From the NCBI RefSeq assembly GCF_005887115.1, contig NZ_PNCJ01000030.1, positions 40,045 through 104,044 on the forward strand: DNA of 64,000 nucleotides, in the 5' to 3' direction. Shown here one piece after another: positions 45,148 to 54,218 of this stretch (its first letter is position 1; the number at the start of each line of letters is the position of its first letter). Position numbers and translations under genes: made by a program. The notes under the pieces are model-generated. The model was not told the origin of the DNA. It did not search any database and saw only the letters and a program-made list of their open reading frames with translations. Origin of the DNA: Pseudoalteromonas rubra. Its GTDB lineage: Bacteria > Pseudomonadota > Gammaproteobacteria > Enterobacterales > Alteromonadaceae.

Positions 45148-47379
45148 CTAAAACCGATACGAAAAATCAACCCCAAGACGTCTCCCCTCTCCTTTAAAGT
45201 CTTCCAGCATACCCAGAAATGCACTAAGATCGAATTTTAAATGGCTGTATTCTTTATCAAATAGGTTCTTTCCCCAAATACCTACTCGCCAGTCACCCTG
45301 TTCAAAGTGCACACTCCCTCGCCATAAAATATATCCAGATTGCATTGCATAGGCATTTTGATTTTGGTCGAAGTAATATTCTGATTGATAGTCAAACCCA
45401 ACTATTGACACTAACTCTCCTTGCCAAAGTGGTAAAGAGTGTGTGAGATCCGCATTAATGTTCCACTCTGGAGTGAAGGGCAAACGGTTGTCTGTTAATA
45501 CATTGCCAACTGGGTCGGTGAATTGATCAAAGTTCGCTTCGGGCACATAACCCGCGGCACTTCTGAACTTAAGAGACTCACTCATTTTATATTGTACTGC
45601 TAACTCTGCGCCATATATTGTAGAACTACCCACATTCTCAAGCAGCTGCAATGGCGGAGCACCAGGCACAGTGGATGCCTGATTCATAAACACCTGTTGG
45701 TCACTATAATCGTAGAAGAACAACGCGCCGTTGAGCGACAGGTTATCGGCATTGTTGTACTTTACCCCCACTTCATGGGCATATAACTCTTCCGGACCAT
45801 AGTCTGCCAGGCGAGCCTGCTCTTCGGTCGCGAGTAAGCCGCCATTGTAGCCGCCACTTTTAGTCCCATTGGCAAAGCTATAATAGAGCATTAGTGGATC
45901 TGAAAGCTGATAATTCCAGGCCAGACGACCAGACAGTCCATCATCCTCCACTTTTCCATTTACCCGATAGTAAGGAATGGTCACACCATCAAGCTGTGCC
46001 ACATCTAATATAGTATTTAGCCGGGAAACAGAGTCATAATCGACAGTCTCATCGCTGTAACGAAGGCCCACTGTAATACGATGTGCGTCGTTTAGTTGCC
46101 ACTCATACTGAGCAAAAACCGCTGCTGACTTCACAATAATTTCATTGTCGTAGAAAAAAGTATTTGTCAGGGTTGTGTCTAACAGACCACGCATGTCACG
46201 TAAAATGTCATTAAAGTTGTCCTGATATATACGCTCTTCAATATGAAATAAGCCCAGTGTCAGGTGGTCTCTGTCTATGGTTTGACTGTATCTCAATTCA
46301 TTGGAGAGGATTTCATTTTTAAGCCCGAGCTCCCCTTCACATAATCTAGCTGGACTACCATCACAGTTGAAGGCATGGCGCCTGTCCAGACGATTAAAGC
46401 CATTTATGTAGGTCAATTGCTGACTGTCAGATAACTGCCAGTCTCCCTGGACTGTCCAGCCTTTATAAATTGACAAGTGTGGTGAATTATTATTTACACT
46501 AACAGCCCAATAATCAGAACTGCCATCATTAAAACCAAACGCATCGTAGCACCCAGCGCCTCCCGCTTCACTCGGGGTACAACGAACTCCATTTGCAGGA
46601 TCTTTGTAAATACCTATACTACCAACTGGTTGGACAATGCCATCCCAGTGACCATATTCGAGCTTTGCATACAGTGAAAATGCATCCCACTCAGCCAAGT
46701 AACTGAGACGGAGGTCTTGCTGTTTTAGACCCGCTTCTGGAGAAGGCTCAAACAAGTTGTAGCTCGTATATTCATAGTCAGTATGGTTAAAGGAAAATCG
46801 CAGCGCGCTTTGGTCATTCACCCGTGCATTATAGGCCCCCTGAACCCGACGCCACTCGTCAGTGCCCACACCTGCTTTAATAAAACCATAATTCCCGTCA
46901 TCTGGCCGCTTGGTCCTGACAAGTAATGCACCACCGGTACTGTTACGGCCAAACAGGGTGCCCTGTGGTCCTTTTAACACTTCAATTTGTTCAACATCAA
47001 ACAAGTTCGCAATCTGATTGTTTGCAGAACCGACAGGTCTGCCGTCTATATACATAGCTATAGGTGACGTATTGGCCGTATTGTAATCTATCAACCCAAC
47101 ACCACGAATATTCAAAGCAGGTGGAGTGCCTTCCGCTGCGTTCTGGCTGACCTTAAAATTGGCGACATATCCACCCAATTCGCTGATATCTTTAATGCCT
47201 TGCTGGGTCATGTTATCGCCATTGAGTGTGGCGATTGAGATACTCACTTCCTCTAGTGTTTGCTTACGTTTTTGCGCATATACCTCGATGACTTCCATAC
47301 TATCACTGTTTGCAAAAACACATACGGGAGAGAGAAAAACCGAAATTAATGATATTGAGATCGCTGAGAGTTTAAACAT
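45148..47379 (-). CDS. TonB-dependent outer-membrane receptor
   Basis: The 743-residue protein has a signal peptide (MFKLSAISISLISVFLSPVCVFA), a TonB-box-like segment (MEVIEVYAQKRKQTLEEVSIS), a plug domain (GDNMTQQGIKDISELGGYV, LKGPQGTLFGRNSTGGALLVRTKRP) and a 22-strand barrel ending in VDFSYRF with the usual terminal Phe. The plug wording resembles receptors of the FecA/iron-siderophore or polyphenol/lignin class; the substrate is not deducible. A GTG at 47403 keeps the frame open, but the signal peptide and AAGAG at 7 bases favour the ATG at 47379. The hybrid kinase follows. Confidence 0.92.
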   Translation of the reverse strand: MFKLSAISISLISVFLSPVCVFANSDSMEVIEVYAQKRKQTLEEVSISIATLNGDNMTQQGIKDISELGGYVANFKVSQNAAEGTPPALNIRGVGLIDYNTANTSPIAMYIDGRPVGSANNQIANLFDVEQIEVLKGPQGTLFGRNSTGGALLVRTKRPDDGNYGFIKAGVGTDEWRRVQGAYNARVNDQSALRFSFNHTDYEYTSYNLFEPSPEAGLKQQDLRLSYLAEWDAFSLYAKLEYGHWDGIVQPVGSIGIYKDPANGVRCTPSEAGGAGCYDAFGFNDGSSDYWAVSVNNNSPHLSIYKGWTVQGDWQLSDSQQLTYINGFNRLDRRHAFNCDGSPARLCEGELGLKNEILSNELRYSQTIDRDHLTLGLFHIEERIYQDNFNDILRDMRGLLDTTLTNTFFYDNEIIVKSAAVFAQYEWQLNDAHRITVGLRYSDETVDYDSVSRLNTILDVAQLDGVTIPYYRVNGKVEDDGLSGRLAWNYQLSDPLMLYYSFANGTKSGGYNGGLLATEEQARLADYGPEELYAHEVGVKYNNADNLSLNGALFFYDYSDQQVFMNQASTVPGAPPLQLLENVGSSTIYGAELAVQYKMSESLKFRSAAGYVPEANFDQFTDPVGNVLTDNRLPFTPEWNINADLTHSLPLWQGELVSIVGFDYQSEYYFDQNQNAYAMQSGYILWRGSVHFEQGDWRVGIWGKNLFDKEYSHLKFDLSAFLGMLEDFKGEGRRLGVDFSYRF

Positions 47380-47432
47380 ATCCGTGCTCTTTTTCTGCTT
47401 CACGCTTGTGCTTGTTTGAGTATAGTCTAAAT

Positions 47433-47464
47433 GTAAAGACCTCCAACAAAATTGGAGGCCTTTT
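47433..47464 (-). terminator. terminator after the FAD-dependent oxidoreductase gene
   Basis: CCTCCAA-N5-TTGGAGG (47440-47458), extended by AAAG/CTTT around one mismatch, lies about 80 bases after the oxidoreductase stop and before the TonB receptor start. The T run is short on the minus strand, so strength is uncertain. Confidence 0.6.
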
Positions 47465-47493
47465 GTATATTCTATCAGTAGTTAGCTAACGCT

Positions 47494-47538
47494 GTTACCT
47501 GACCAGTTACCTGACCAGTTACCTGACCAGTTAACTGA
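47494..47538. repeat. 12-bp tandem repeat (three full copies plus part)
   Basis: GTTACCTGACCA is repeated three times without change (47494-47505, 47506-47517, 47518-47529), followed by the partial GTTAACTGA. It begins seven bases after the oxidoreductase stop, in the 3' untranslated region before the hairpin at 47433-47464. Copy number probably varies among strains. Confidence 0.9.
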
Positions 47539-47544
47539 GCCAAC

Positions 47545-49782
47545 TTAATCAGGTTTAAATCCATCCTCCCCACTGATGTTTTCCGGCAACCCGCAAATTG
47601 CACGCGAAGTTTGCATACCAGCCATTACCGCGGCTTCTACACACCCGGCATTTACGCCCGTACTGATCCAGTCTCCTGTCAGGTACAAGTTTCTAAACAC
47701 AGTGCCGTCCGTTGGTAACCTGTACTGACTGCTATCGACAACCGATAATACATAGCGCTCACTGGGGTCAACATTCACACGCCAGTACTGGCTGTCAAAT
47801 CGTTCTTCACCCTGCGCAATGCTATCATCATAGAGTGTGTTCCAATTGTACTGCCCTGCAGCATTGTAAGCATTGGGCCACAGCGGTTTCATTTCAGTCG
47901 CCAGTTTGTTAATCGCATTGACTTTAACTTTGGCCTTTTGCTCAGCGGGGAAAGCATGATCATGGCTAGGCGGATATTCCTCACAGCCAAATGCACTACA
48001 AAAATACGCGATATTTTTTGGGCCGTTGGCCGACCAGTCTTCGCGAGGTAACAAGAAAGACATCGCAGCCCAGGTATCAAATGGTTGTGAAAAGCCACTG
48101 AGTATAGGCCGCTCTTCACTGGGCGGTGTGTAGTCAAACCCGAGCTGCTCGTCAGTTTGATTTAGCCAAACCTGAAACGCTTGCGTTGCCACCGTTTTAA
48201 CTTCACTGCTTTGCAACCTGAGCCCACTATCTAATGCCAACAGTTGAGGACACAAATGTTCCAGTCCGCCCACTGAGATGCCAAAGATCACTTTATCGAA
48301 ATCTTGCCCTCGCTTCAGTGATAGTCGGGGTAAAGGAGTACCAAATTCAGCTTCATAAAGTGACGACCAATTACTCCAGAATGATTCCAGATTGACATTG
48401 TGCTGTTGCAACAACGCAGCCTGCGCATCGTCTATCTGCTCATAGTTAGGCCGATCCGGCCAACATGGTAGCCCTTTTACGTCCACAAACGGGTCATAGT
48501 GAGCATTTTTCAGCTTAACTTGCTGCGTCATTGTGATTTCATCAACCACATATTCACCGTCTTGCAATGCCGGGATCAGTTCATCCACTTGATGGAAATA
48601 CTCAAATTTCACGCCACGCTTACTGAGTAATTCATAGATAGGTGAAAAGATGATGTCGCCCATGCCCGCTTGCATTTTCCACATCACTCCACCACGGTAG
48701 CATAGCATCAAACGTAACATCGCCAACGAAGCAACGCCCGCTTCTACATTCCCCTTGTCAAAGTCACCATCGACATAGCCAAAAACCAGATCGTAAAACC
48801 CCCTCACAGGAGCCGATTCAACCACATACATTTCATCTGCGCCGTTGCGCTTCAACCAGGCTTTAAAGTCATACTTGTTTATAGCTTCAAAGCCATCTGA
48901 GTGGACATGATCCCTAAGCAGACCTATCAACATCGCGATAGCCAGATCGGCGCAAATGTATAAACGCCTGATCACTGGATGGTCGTCCAGCAAATCTCGA
49001 GCTTCAGCTCTGAGCCAGCGTTTGAGCTTACGGACAATATACCAGGTCACCAATCGGTCTCGGCTGTTTGACAAGTTCTTGTCTGCTGCCCGCAAGTTGA
49101 GTAACTCATGTAGCTGGGTGATCAGCAGTCTGGGAGTAGACCAGATTTCTTTTGCCTCATCTTGAGCGCTGTCAAAAAAATCAGACACTTTGTCTTCCAA
49201 ACTGTCGAATGCCGCAGTGATCTCGCTCGCAAGGTGTTGCAGCAAACCACGGTCACGGCGCTTTCGAGTTTGTAAGCGGATTTCCCGGTGCGCAGCCTCA
49301 ACCTCGTCTTCGAGCCCATCAATCCATTTATGAAGCCAGGCAATGGTCATCTGGATCAGCTGCCAAAAGTGCAGATCCAAGGTGCCATCTGCTGGATTAC
49401 CCGGTACCAATGGAAAATCAATCGGCCAGGTTTCCCACTCATTGTCAATGTACTCCTGCAACACCACAAAACTATGTGGTTTTAGTGCCTGCTGCCAGGT
49501 TGCAATCGGCACTGAATTGGGCCTATTGAGATTGTTGTAAACCGTTTCAATAGCCCGAAATGAGTTCACATACGCACCAAACCAAACATGTAAGCCATGC
49601 TCCTCGATACGCTCGTGCACATCCGGGTTACGTCCACTTGCCCCTTTACCTCCCAACCGCCAGCCAAGCTGGTATACTGTAATATCGTATTGTTCGTGCC
49701 AGTTTTCTTTCTCAGTCAAATAGACCGCGGCGGTCATGGCTGACACTCCACCACCCAAAATTGCGATTTTTTCTTTACTCAT
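47545..49782 (-). CDS. FAD/NAD(P)-dependent oxidoreductase, phytoene-desaturase-like, unknown substrate
   Basis: The 745-residue protein starts with a dinucleotide-binding motif (KIAILGGGVSAMTAAVYL) and the flavin-interacting YQLGWRLGGKGASGRN, and ends with LTGDWISTGVNAGCVEAAVMAGMQTSRAI, as in the phytoene desaturase/amine oxidase superfamily. A long helical insertion (about 140-290) is unlike the usual 500-residue members. A GTG 9 bases upstream is possible; AGGTGG 5 bases before the ATG at 49782 favours that start. It begins 9 bases after the ADC-like stop, so they form an operon. No carotenoid genes are near. Confidence 0.85.
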   Translation of the reverse strand: MSKEKIAILGGGVSAMTAAVYLTEKENWHEQYDITVYQLGWRLGGKGASGRNPDVHERIEEHGLHVWFGAYVNSFRAIETVYNNLNRPNSVPIATWQQALKPHSFVVLQEYIDNEWETWPIDFPLVPGNPADGTLDLHFWQLIQMTIAWLHKWIDGLEDEVEAAHREIRLQTRKRRDRGLLQHLASEITAAFDSLEDKVSDFFDSAQDEAKEIWSTPRLLITQLHELLNLRAADKNLSNSRDRLVTWYIVRKLKRWLRAEARDLLDDHPVIRRLYICADLAIAMLIGLLRDHVHSDGFEAINKYDFKAWLKRNGADEMYVVESAPVRGFYDLVFGYVDGDFDKGNVEAGVASLAMLRLMLCYRGGVMWKMQAGMGDIIFSPIYELLSKRGVKFEYFHQVDELIPALQDGEYVVDEITMTQQVKLKNAHYDPFVDVKGLPCWPDRPNYEQIDDAQAALLQQHNVNLESFWSNWSSLYEAEFGTPLPRLSLKRGQDFDKVIFGISVGGLEHLCPQLLALDSGLRLQSSEVKTVATQAFQVWLNQTDEQLGFDYTPPSEERPILSGFSQPFDTWAAMSFLLPREDWSANGPKNIAYFCSAFGCEEYPPSHDHAFPAEQKAKVKVNAINKLATEMKPLWPNAYNAAGQYNWNTLYDDSIAQGEERFDSQYWRVNVDPSERYVLSVVDSSQYRLPTDGTVFRNLYLTGDWISTGVNAGCVEAAVMAGMQTSRAICGLPENISGEDGFKPD

Positions 49783-49791
49783 TACGTCCAC

Positions 49792-50754
49792 CTATCCCAA
49801 ATCTGCCTTAACAATCTCGTGTGCACCATCCTGATCAAAGTCCATACATAAGTAATAAGGCAGCTTGGCAAATTGCTCGCCGACTGGGATCCCAAACATA
49901 TCTTCAAGTGGGAATGCATCAACCTGGTTAAAAGTGACTTTATATTCATCTTTTAAAAAGCCCAGCTTGTGTAGTTTTTTAACCTCCGAGGGTGAATGAA
50001 CAACGGCGCTATATACACTGTTTGTGGCAAATCCGTCGGGAAACTGCTTGAAGAAGATTTGATCTAGCATTGGGTTCGTGAACCCGGTGAGTAATTGCTT
50101 AATAAACTCACTACTAATATCGATTTCACTGGCACTTTCGTGCAGTAGCTCAGCAACTTCCTTACTGATCTCAACCGCCTCTTCAAACCAGGTGTCATCA
50201 TCAGCAACACGATCAATAGACAGCAGCTCGTACCAGGCCATTTTCTTATTTGGATCATAAGGTTGGAATGTTTCCAGGCTCAGTGAAAAGTGATCAGCAT
50301 GACGGCGATCTGCAGGCATTTCGTAGCGACACAAATACTTATTGTACCCCCAGGTCTCGCGACCATTGATCAGCGCATTAATGTTATTGACTGTGATGAA
50401 TGCCGGATACCAGTATAGGTGAGTCATGCGGCTGGTATTTTTGCACACCTCTGCCACCGGTACCCAAATGATAATGTCTGTTTCCTGCATATAGCCATAA
50501 TTGCTAAACGGTGGTACTTTGGAGGCGATATTTTCGATGTCCGTGAACGTTAGCAGGCAGTGAGAGGAAATGGCTTTATACGTATTGGTTTCGTTCGGGA
50601 CGGAGTTCAACGTAGCGTCGAAAAAGGCTTGTATTTTTTCAATTTTTCCCTTCACAAAAAATCCGTACATCATTGCATTGAGCATTCTGCACGGGGGTTT
50701 AGCAATCGGGTTGCCGAGAAAGTGGCGATAAGGGACAGTTAGTTTTTCAGACAT
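49792..50754 (-). CDS. acetoacetate decarboxylase-like protein
   Basis: The 320-residue protein has the ADC-superfamily pattern, with INGRETWGYNKYLCRYEMP at 130-146. Aligned with the Clostridium enzyme (GRELSAYPKKL), Lys139 takes the position of the Schiff-base lysine (Lys115), but the neighbouring pKa-lowering lysine (Lys116) is Tyr140. Known superfamily members without that lysine catalyse other reactions (aldol-type or hydrolase-like), so simple decarboxylation is unlikely. It is cytoplasmic. The FAD oxidoreductase follows 9 bases later, implying a joint pathway. An inverted repeat lies upstream at 50800-50829. Confidence 0.82.
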   Translation of the reverse strand: MSEKLTVPYRHFLGNPIAKPPCRMLNAMMYGFFVKGKIEKIQAFFDATLNSVPNETNTYKAISSHCLLTFTDIENIASKVPPFSNYGYMQETDIIIWVPVAEVCKNTSRMTHLYWYPAFITVNNINALINGRETWGYNKYLCRYEMPADRRHADHFSLSLETFQPYDPNKKMAWYELLSIDRVADDDTWFEEAVEISKEVAELLHESASEIDISSEFIKQLLTGFTNPMLDQIFFKQFPDGFATNSVYSAVVHSPSEVKKLHKLGFLKDEYKVTFNQVDAFPLEDMFGIPVGEQFAKLPYYLCMDFDQDGAHEIVKADLG

Positions 50755-50799
50755 AGAAAACTCCTTCTATTGCGGTGGTGACATGCGGCATCTGAAACA

Positions 50800-50829
50800 C
50801 AGTGATACCAAATCAGTTTGCTATCACTG
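50800..50829. promoter_or_regulatory. inverted repeat upstream of the ADC-like gene, operator candidate
   Basis: CAGTGATA (50800-50807) and TATCACTG (50822-50829) are perfect 8-base arms with a 14-base spacer, 46-75 bases upstream of the ADC start. The dyad geometry fits a dimeric repressor. No regulator gene is adjacent in the same operon. Confidence 0.4.
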
Positions 50830-50918
50830 CTCCTTTACATTATCAGTAACCACCACTTCGCAACCTTAGGCTGTACTTCCATGACTGATAACTGGGGCGT
50901 GTTAAGTGCCTACAACGA

Positions 50919-51533
50919 TTAAGATGACACTAAGTCTAGTTCATCTTTGATACGCCGATAGTTAAATTTGATCTTTGCCAGTTGTGCCACTTCCTCCTGG
51001 CATTTCGCCAGATAATGCCCATAAGCATCACTGTTATAATGGCTCGACAGGCTATTCATAAACCCGTGTTCATATCGGGTGCGAAAACACTCGATATTTG
51101 GTTGTTGTTGCAAAATTTCCATTATTGGCACAATGTCAAAATGGTGTTCCTGATAGGGGAAGAAAATATCGACTCGACAACCAGGGTTGAGGTGCAGGTA
51201 GTTACGGATCTGCCCAGGGTAAAAAGCAATGAGTTTAACGGAGCTCTTAAGCGCAATAGCTGACAATGCACGCCAGGCAGCAACAGCCCCAGCGCTGAAG
51301 GCGATAATGAGATCAGGTTGGTATGCAAGGATGTCATCCAACACCTGCCGCATATATTTGTCATGCCCGACTTCGTCAATAAAGCTCTGGTATACTTGGT
51401 TTTCTGGAAGGTTTATTTTGGCCTCAAACTCGCCATAGGGCGAACTGACTTTATAATCCGCCCCAAGGTTTTGTGCAAAGTCCTCAAGATAATCACTATG
51501 ACCGAATATGTCACCAACGATGAGCGTAACCAT
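50919..51533 (-). CDS. alpha/beta-hydrolase of the dienelactone-hydrolase type, putative
   Basis: The 204-residue protein has the beta-strand start VTLIVGDIFGHSDYLEDFAQ, a nucleophile elbow-like AFSAGAVAAWRAL (Ser near 119), and RYEHGFMNS near 164, like the catalytic HGF motif of dienelactone hydrolases. The acid residue would be near DIVPIMEI. Substrate unknown. It lies 164 bases upstream of the ADC-like gene on the same strand, which may place it in the same pathway. The Shine-Dalgarno region is weak (AAGAGAAAA). Confidence 0.6.
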   Translation of the reverse strand: MVTLIVGDIFGHSDYLEDFAQNLGADYKVSSPYGEFEAKINLPENQVYQSFIDEVGHDKYMRQVLDDILAYQPDLIIAFSAGAVAAWRALSAIALKSSVKLIAFYPGQIRNYLHLNPGCRVDIFFPYQEHHFDIVPIMEILQQQPNIECFRTRYEHGFMNSLSSHYNSDAYGHYLAKCQEEVAQLAKIKFNYRRIKDELDLVSS

Positions 51534-51824
51534 AATTTTTTTCTCTTATTTCCAGTAAAATTATTATTGTTACGCCAACCCCTTATCATAACTGAAAAAT
51601 GCACCGATTGCAGCGTAACTGAGTTTAACTGTCCATGTTCTTTAATTAGCGCAAAACTTTAGGGGAACCTTTTAAAATGTAGCAAAACTTTGCAATTTGT
51701 AAAAATAATTTAAAAATAAATATTCTTAATTACCCCTTCTAAAGAGTCGAGCTGTGCAGCCTTTCCTGCGTTTTGAATCACCTCTGCTAAACTGATTAGT
51801 CAGGTAACACTGTCGGAGTATTGC

Positions 51825-52709
51825 GTGAAAGTTTTTTTGCTGCTGTTAACATGTTTTACTCTATTTTGTCATGCACGCACCGATAATGACGTCATATCAT
51901 GGATCACCATAGATTTTCCGCCCTACTATATCTACTCAGACCGGGACGAAGGCGAAGGCCGGGATGAGCAACTGATTACGCTCTTACATACTTTGATTGA
52001 TAATCGGCAACATCAGCGCCAGGGGTTTCCCGCAAGCCGCGCCATTTATGAGCTTAGCCACAGTCACTCTGGTTACTGTATGGTCTCCTTATACAAGACA
52101 AAAAGCAGGGAAAAGCACATCACCTATACAAAACACTATTCCACGCTAGGCCTGGCACCCGGTTTGGCGCTTCGCAAAGAAACAGCCCGTGCACTGGGTC
52201 TGAACGTCCATCAAGATATCTCCCTGGTCGAACTGGTCGTCAAGCATGGACTTACGCTTGGCGTTGCCCAAAGCCGTTCATATGGACAAGCACTGGATCA
52301 GCTCATTACACGATTACCACGCGACCAAATTGTTGTCAGGCCAGGTTGGGACACCTTGCAAAGCCTGACCAACATGTTACTGAAGAAACGTGTCGATTTA
52401 GTGCTGGGCTACCCCAGTGAGCATTACTATCTGAGTAAACGTCTTGGCACCGACAACCTGACTCAGCTGTCCTTGTCTGGCGTGCCACTTGTCGCCAAAG
52501 GTTATATTGGCTGTACTAACAATACAGCTGGTAAAAAACTGGTTCAGCTCTTTGACAATGCACTCATCAGATTGGTAAAAGAGGATGATTACAAAACGAT
52601 TATGTTAAAATGGCTACCGGATCATTTAAAGAGTAAACTGAATAGACACCTCATCACTGAGACAAATAAACTCAGTAATGAGGTGTACATCGGAGAAGAC
52701 CGAAATTAA
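51825..52709 (+). CDS. periplasmic solute-binding protein (amino-acid-binding-like)
   Basis: The 294-residue protein has a signal peptide (MKVFLLLLTCFTLFCHA, 17 residues) and a domain of the bacterial extracellular solute-binding family 3 type (ISWITIDFPPYYIYSDRDEGEGRDEQLITLL; LGVAQSRSYGQALDQLI; VDLVLGYPSEHYYLSKRLG). No transporter permease is nearby, so it may serve a sensor or a distant ABC system. The start is GTG with GGAG 7 bases upstream. The end carries a long imperfect hairpin (52646-52686) and stops 7 bases before the convergent ccoG stop. Confidence 0.8.
   Translation: MKVFLLLLTCFTLFCHARTDNDVISWITIDFPPYYIYSDRDEGEGRDEQLITLLHTLIDNRQHQRQGFPASRAIYELSHSHSGYCMVSLYKTKSREKHITYTKHYSTLGLAPGLALRKETARALGLNVHQDISLVELVVKHGLTLGVAQSRSYGQALDQLITRLPRDQIVVRPGWDTLQSLTNMLLKKRVDLVLGYPSEHYYLSKRLGTDNLTQLSLSGVPLVAKGYIGCTNNTAGKKLVQLFDNALIRLVKEDDYKTIMLKWLPDHLKSKLNRHLITETNKLSNEVYIGEDRN
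52646..52686 (-). terminator. long imperfect hairpin in the 3' end of the binding-protein gene, possible ccoG terminator
   Basis: Positions 52646-52661 pair with 52671-52686 over 16 bases with one mismatch (ACACCTCAT..CTGAG and CTCAG..ATGAGGTGT), loop of 9 bases. It lies 31 bases beyond the ccoG stop on the minus strand. There is no clear T run, so an alternative is an RNA-stability or attenuation structure. Confidence 0.4.
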
Positions 52710-52716
52710 AACGCCT

Positions 52717-54102
52717 TTAGCGATTTTTGTAGAAGTAACTTTCTTTTTCAATCGTGATGCCGGCATCTTCTTCAGCTGTCACGATAAAGTTAATGGACGT
52801 TGCAGTGCGACTAAGATCGTAACCATCAGCGGTAACAGTTACAGGCACTAGCAGCATTTGCCCCGCTTCAATCTTAATAGATTCGGGCGCCGAAAGAGTC
52901 GCGTGCTCTATCCCACTTATACCGATCCGATAATGCAGAACCTGCTGCGTTTTGTTGATAATGCTCAGTGTGTAAGGGTTTTCAACCAGTCCTTCATAGT
53001 TTACTCGGTATAACGCATTTCGGTCACGGATCACCGAAGCTTCTATAGGCGTACGATTCATCGCCCAAATCACCATAGTGACAACAATCATGGCGAATAA
53101 GGCCGCATAGCCAACCAGCTTAAGTCTGAATGGATTGGTCTTTTTGCCAGATAGTGTATTTTCACTGGTGTACTTGATAAGTCCGGTGCCATAACCAAAC
53201 TTGTTCATCGTCTCATCACATGCATCAATACAGAGCCCGCAGTTAATGCATTCGTATTGCAATCCGTTTCTGATGTCTATACCAGCCGGACACACTTCAA
53301 CGCATAAATTACAATCAACACAATCACCTAATCCCATGGCTTTGTGATCTGCCTTGCGCTTTCTGGGGCCTCGGTTTTCACCGCGTGCCGCATCGTATGA
53401 AACGACTAAGGTGTCTTTATCAAACATCACAGACTGAAAACGAGAGTAAGGACACGCTACATTGCACATTTTCTCTCGCAGGAAACCGGCGTTTCCATAA
53501 GTACAAAACGCGAACAGGAAGACCCAGAAACTGACCAGGCCAGACCATTGCAGAGTAAACATCTCGATATAGAGTGTTTTTGCTGGTACAAAATAGGCCA
53601 TGAAAGAAGTAGCAGTAAAGACGGAGATGAGTACCCATACGGCATGTTTTGCCAACTTTTTAGAGACCTTTTTACTATCCCAGTTACTTTTATCCAGCTT
53701 AATCCTTTGGTTTCGAGTCCCTTCGATCCGATGTTCAACCCAAGTAAACATCAGCATCCAAATCGTTTGTGGACAGGTGTAACCACACCACACCCTACCC
53801 AACCAATTAGTTACAAAAAACAAGCCAAACGCGCCGGCCATGAATACCCAGGCCAGGATCATGAAATCATGTGGTAATAAAGTCACGCCGAAAATACGAA
53901 ACTGCTGAGAAGCCACGTCCAGCAACACTGCCTGCTGGCCTTTGTACGGGATCCAGGGAATAGCAATGAAAACCAACATCAGGAACCAGCCCAGGTAGCG
54001 ACGGATCTGCTGAAAAGGTCCCTTTTGCTCACGGATATAGATCGGCCCGTCCTGCTTATAGGGCTTAATGATCATATCTTCTTCTTTAATATCGAACTTC
54101 AT
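52717..54102 (-). CDS. ccoG: cytochrome c oxidase accessory protein CcoG
   Basis: The 461-residue protein matches CcoG (FixG/RdxA). N-terminal TM segments (about 35-190) contain the conserved GRVWCGYTCPQTIW; two [4Fe-4S] motifs follow (GDCVDCNLCVEVCPAG near 257-272; YECINCGLCIDACDETM near 280-297). A further TM segment and a C-terminal Ig-like domain complete it. CcoG is a Cu(II) reductase for assembly of cbb3 oxidase. The cco structural genes are not adjacent. It has a sigma-54 promoter and a palindrome upstream, with an activator gene alongside, which suggests regulated expression. Confidence 0.93.
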   Translation of the reverse strand: MKFDIKEEDMIIKPYKQDGPIYIREQKGPFQQIRRYLGWFLMLVFIAIPWIPYKGQQAVLLDVASQQFRIFGVTLLPHDFMILAWVFMAGAFGLFFVTNWLGRVWCGYTCPQTIWMLMFTWVEHRIEGTRNQRIKLDKSNWDSKKVSKKLAKHAVWVLISVFTATSFMAYFVPAKTLYIEMFTLQWSGLVSFWVFLFAFCTYGNAGFLREKMCNVACPYSRFQSVMFDKDTLVVSYDAARGENRGPRKRKADHKAMGLGDCVDCNLCVEVCPAGIDIRNGLQYECINCGLCIDACDETMNKFGYGTGLIKYTSENTLSGKKTNPFRLKLVGYAALFAMIVVTMVIWAMNRTPIEASVIRDRNALYRVNYEGLVENPYTLSIINKTQQVLHYRIGISGIEHATLSAPESIKIEAGQMLLVPVTVTADGYDLSRTATSINFIVTAEEDAGITIEKESYFYKNR

Positions 54103-54141
54103 AATACTTGCTTATTGTCAGTGAAACACACCCATACAATT

Positions 54142-54158
54142 TGCAAGTTTCAGACCAA
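54142..54158 (-). promoter_or_regulatory. sigma-54 (-24/-12) promoter of ccoG
   Basis: TTGGTCTGAAACTTGCA on the minus strand has the GG and GC separated by 10 bases as in the TGGCAC-N5-TTGC consensus. The transcription start would be near 54131, about 30 bases upstream of the ccoG ATG. Confidence 0.78.
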
Positions 54159-54218
54159 ACTGAAAGTTTTTAACACACTGTTTTAATTAAAATTTTAAAA
54201 TCACCAAGAAAGCAATCT

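Noticed and set aside
47494..47538. Tandem repeat as a CRISPR array
   Set aside because: The unit is 12 bases without spacers and no cas genes are near.
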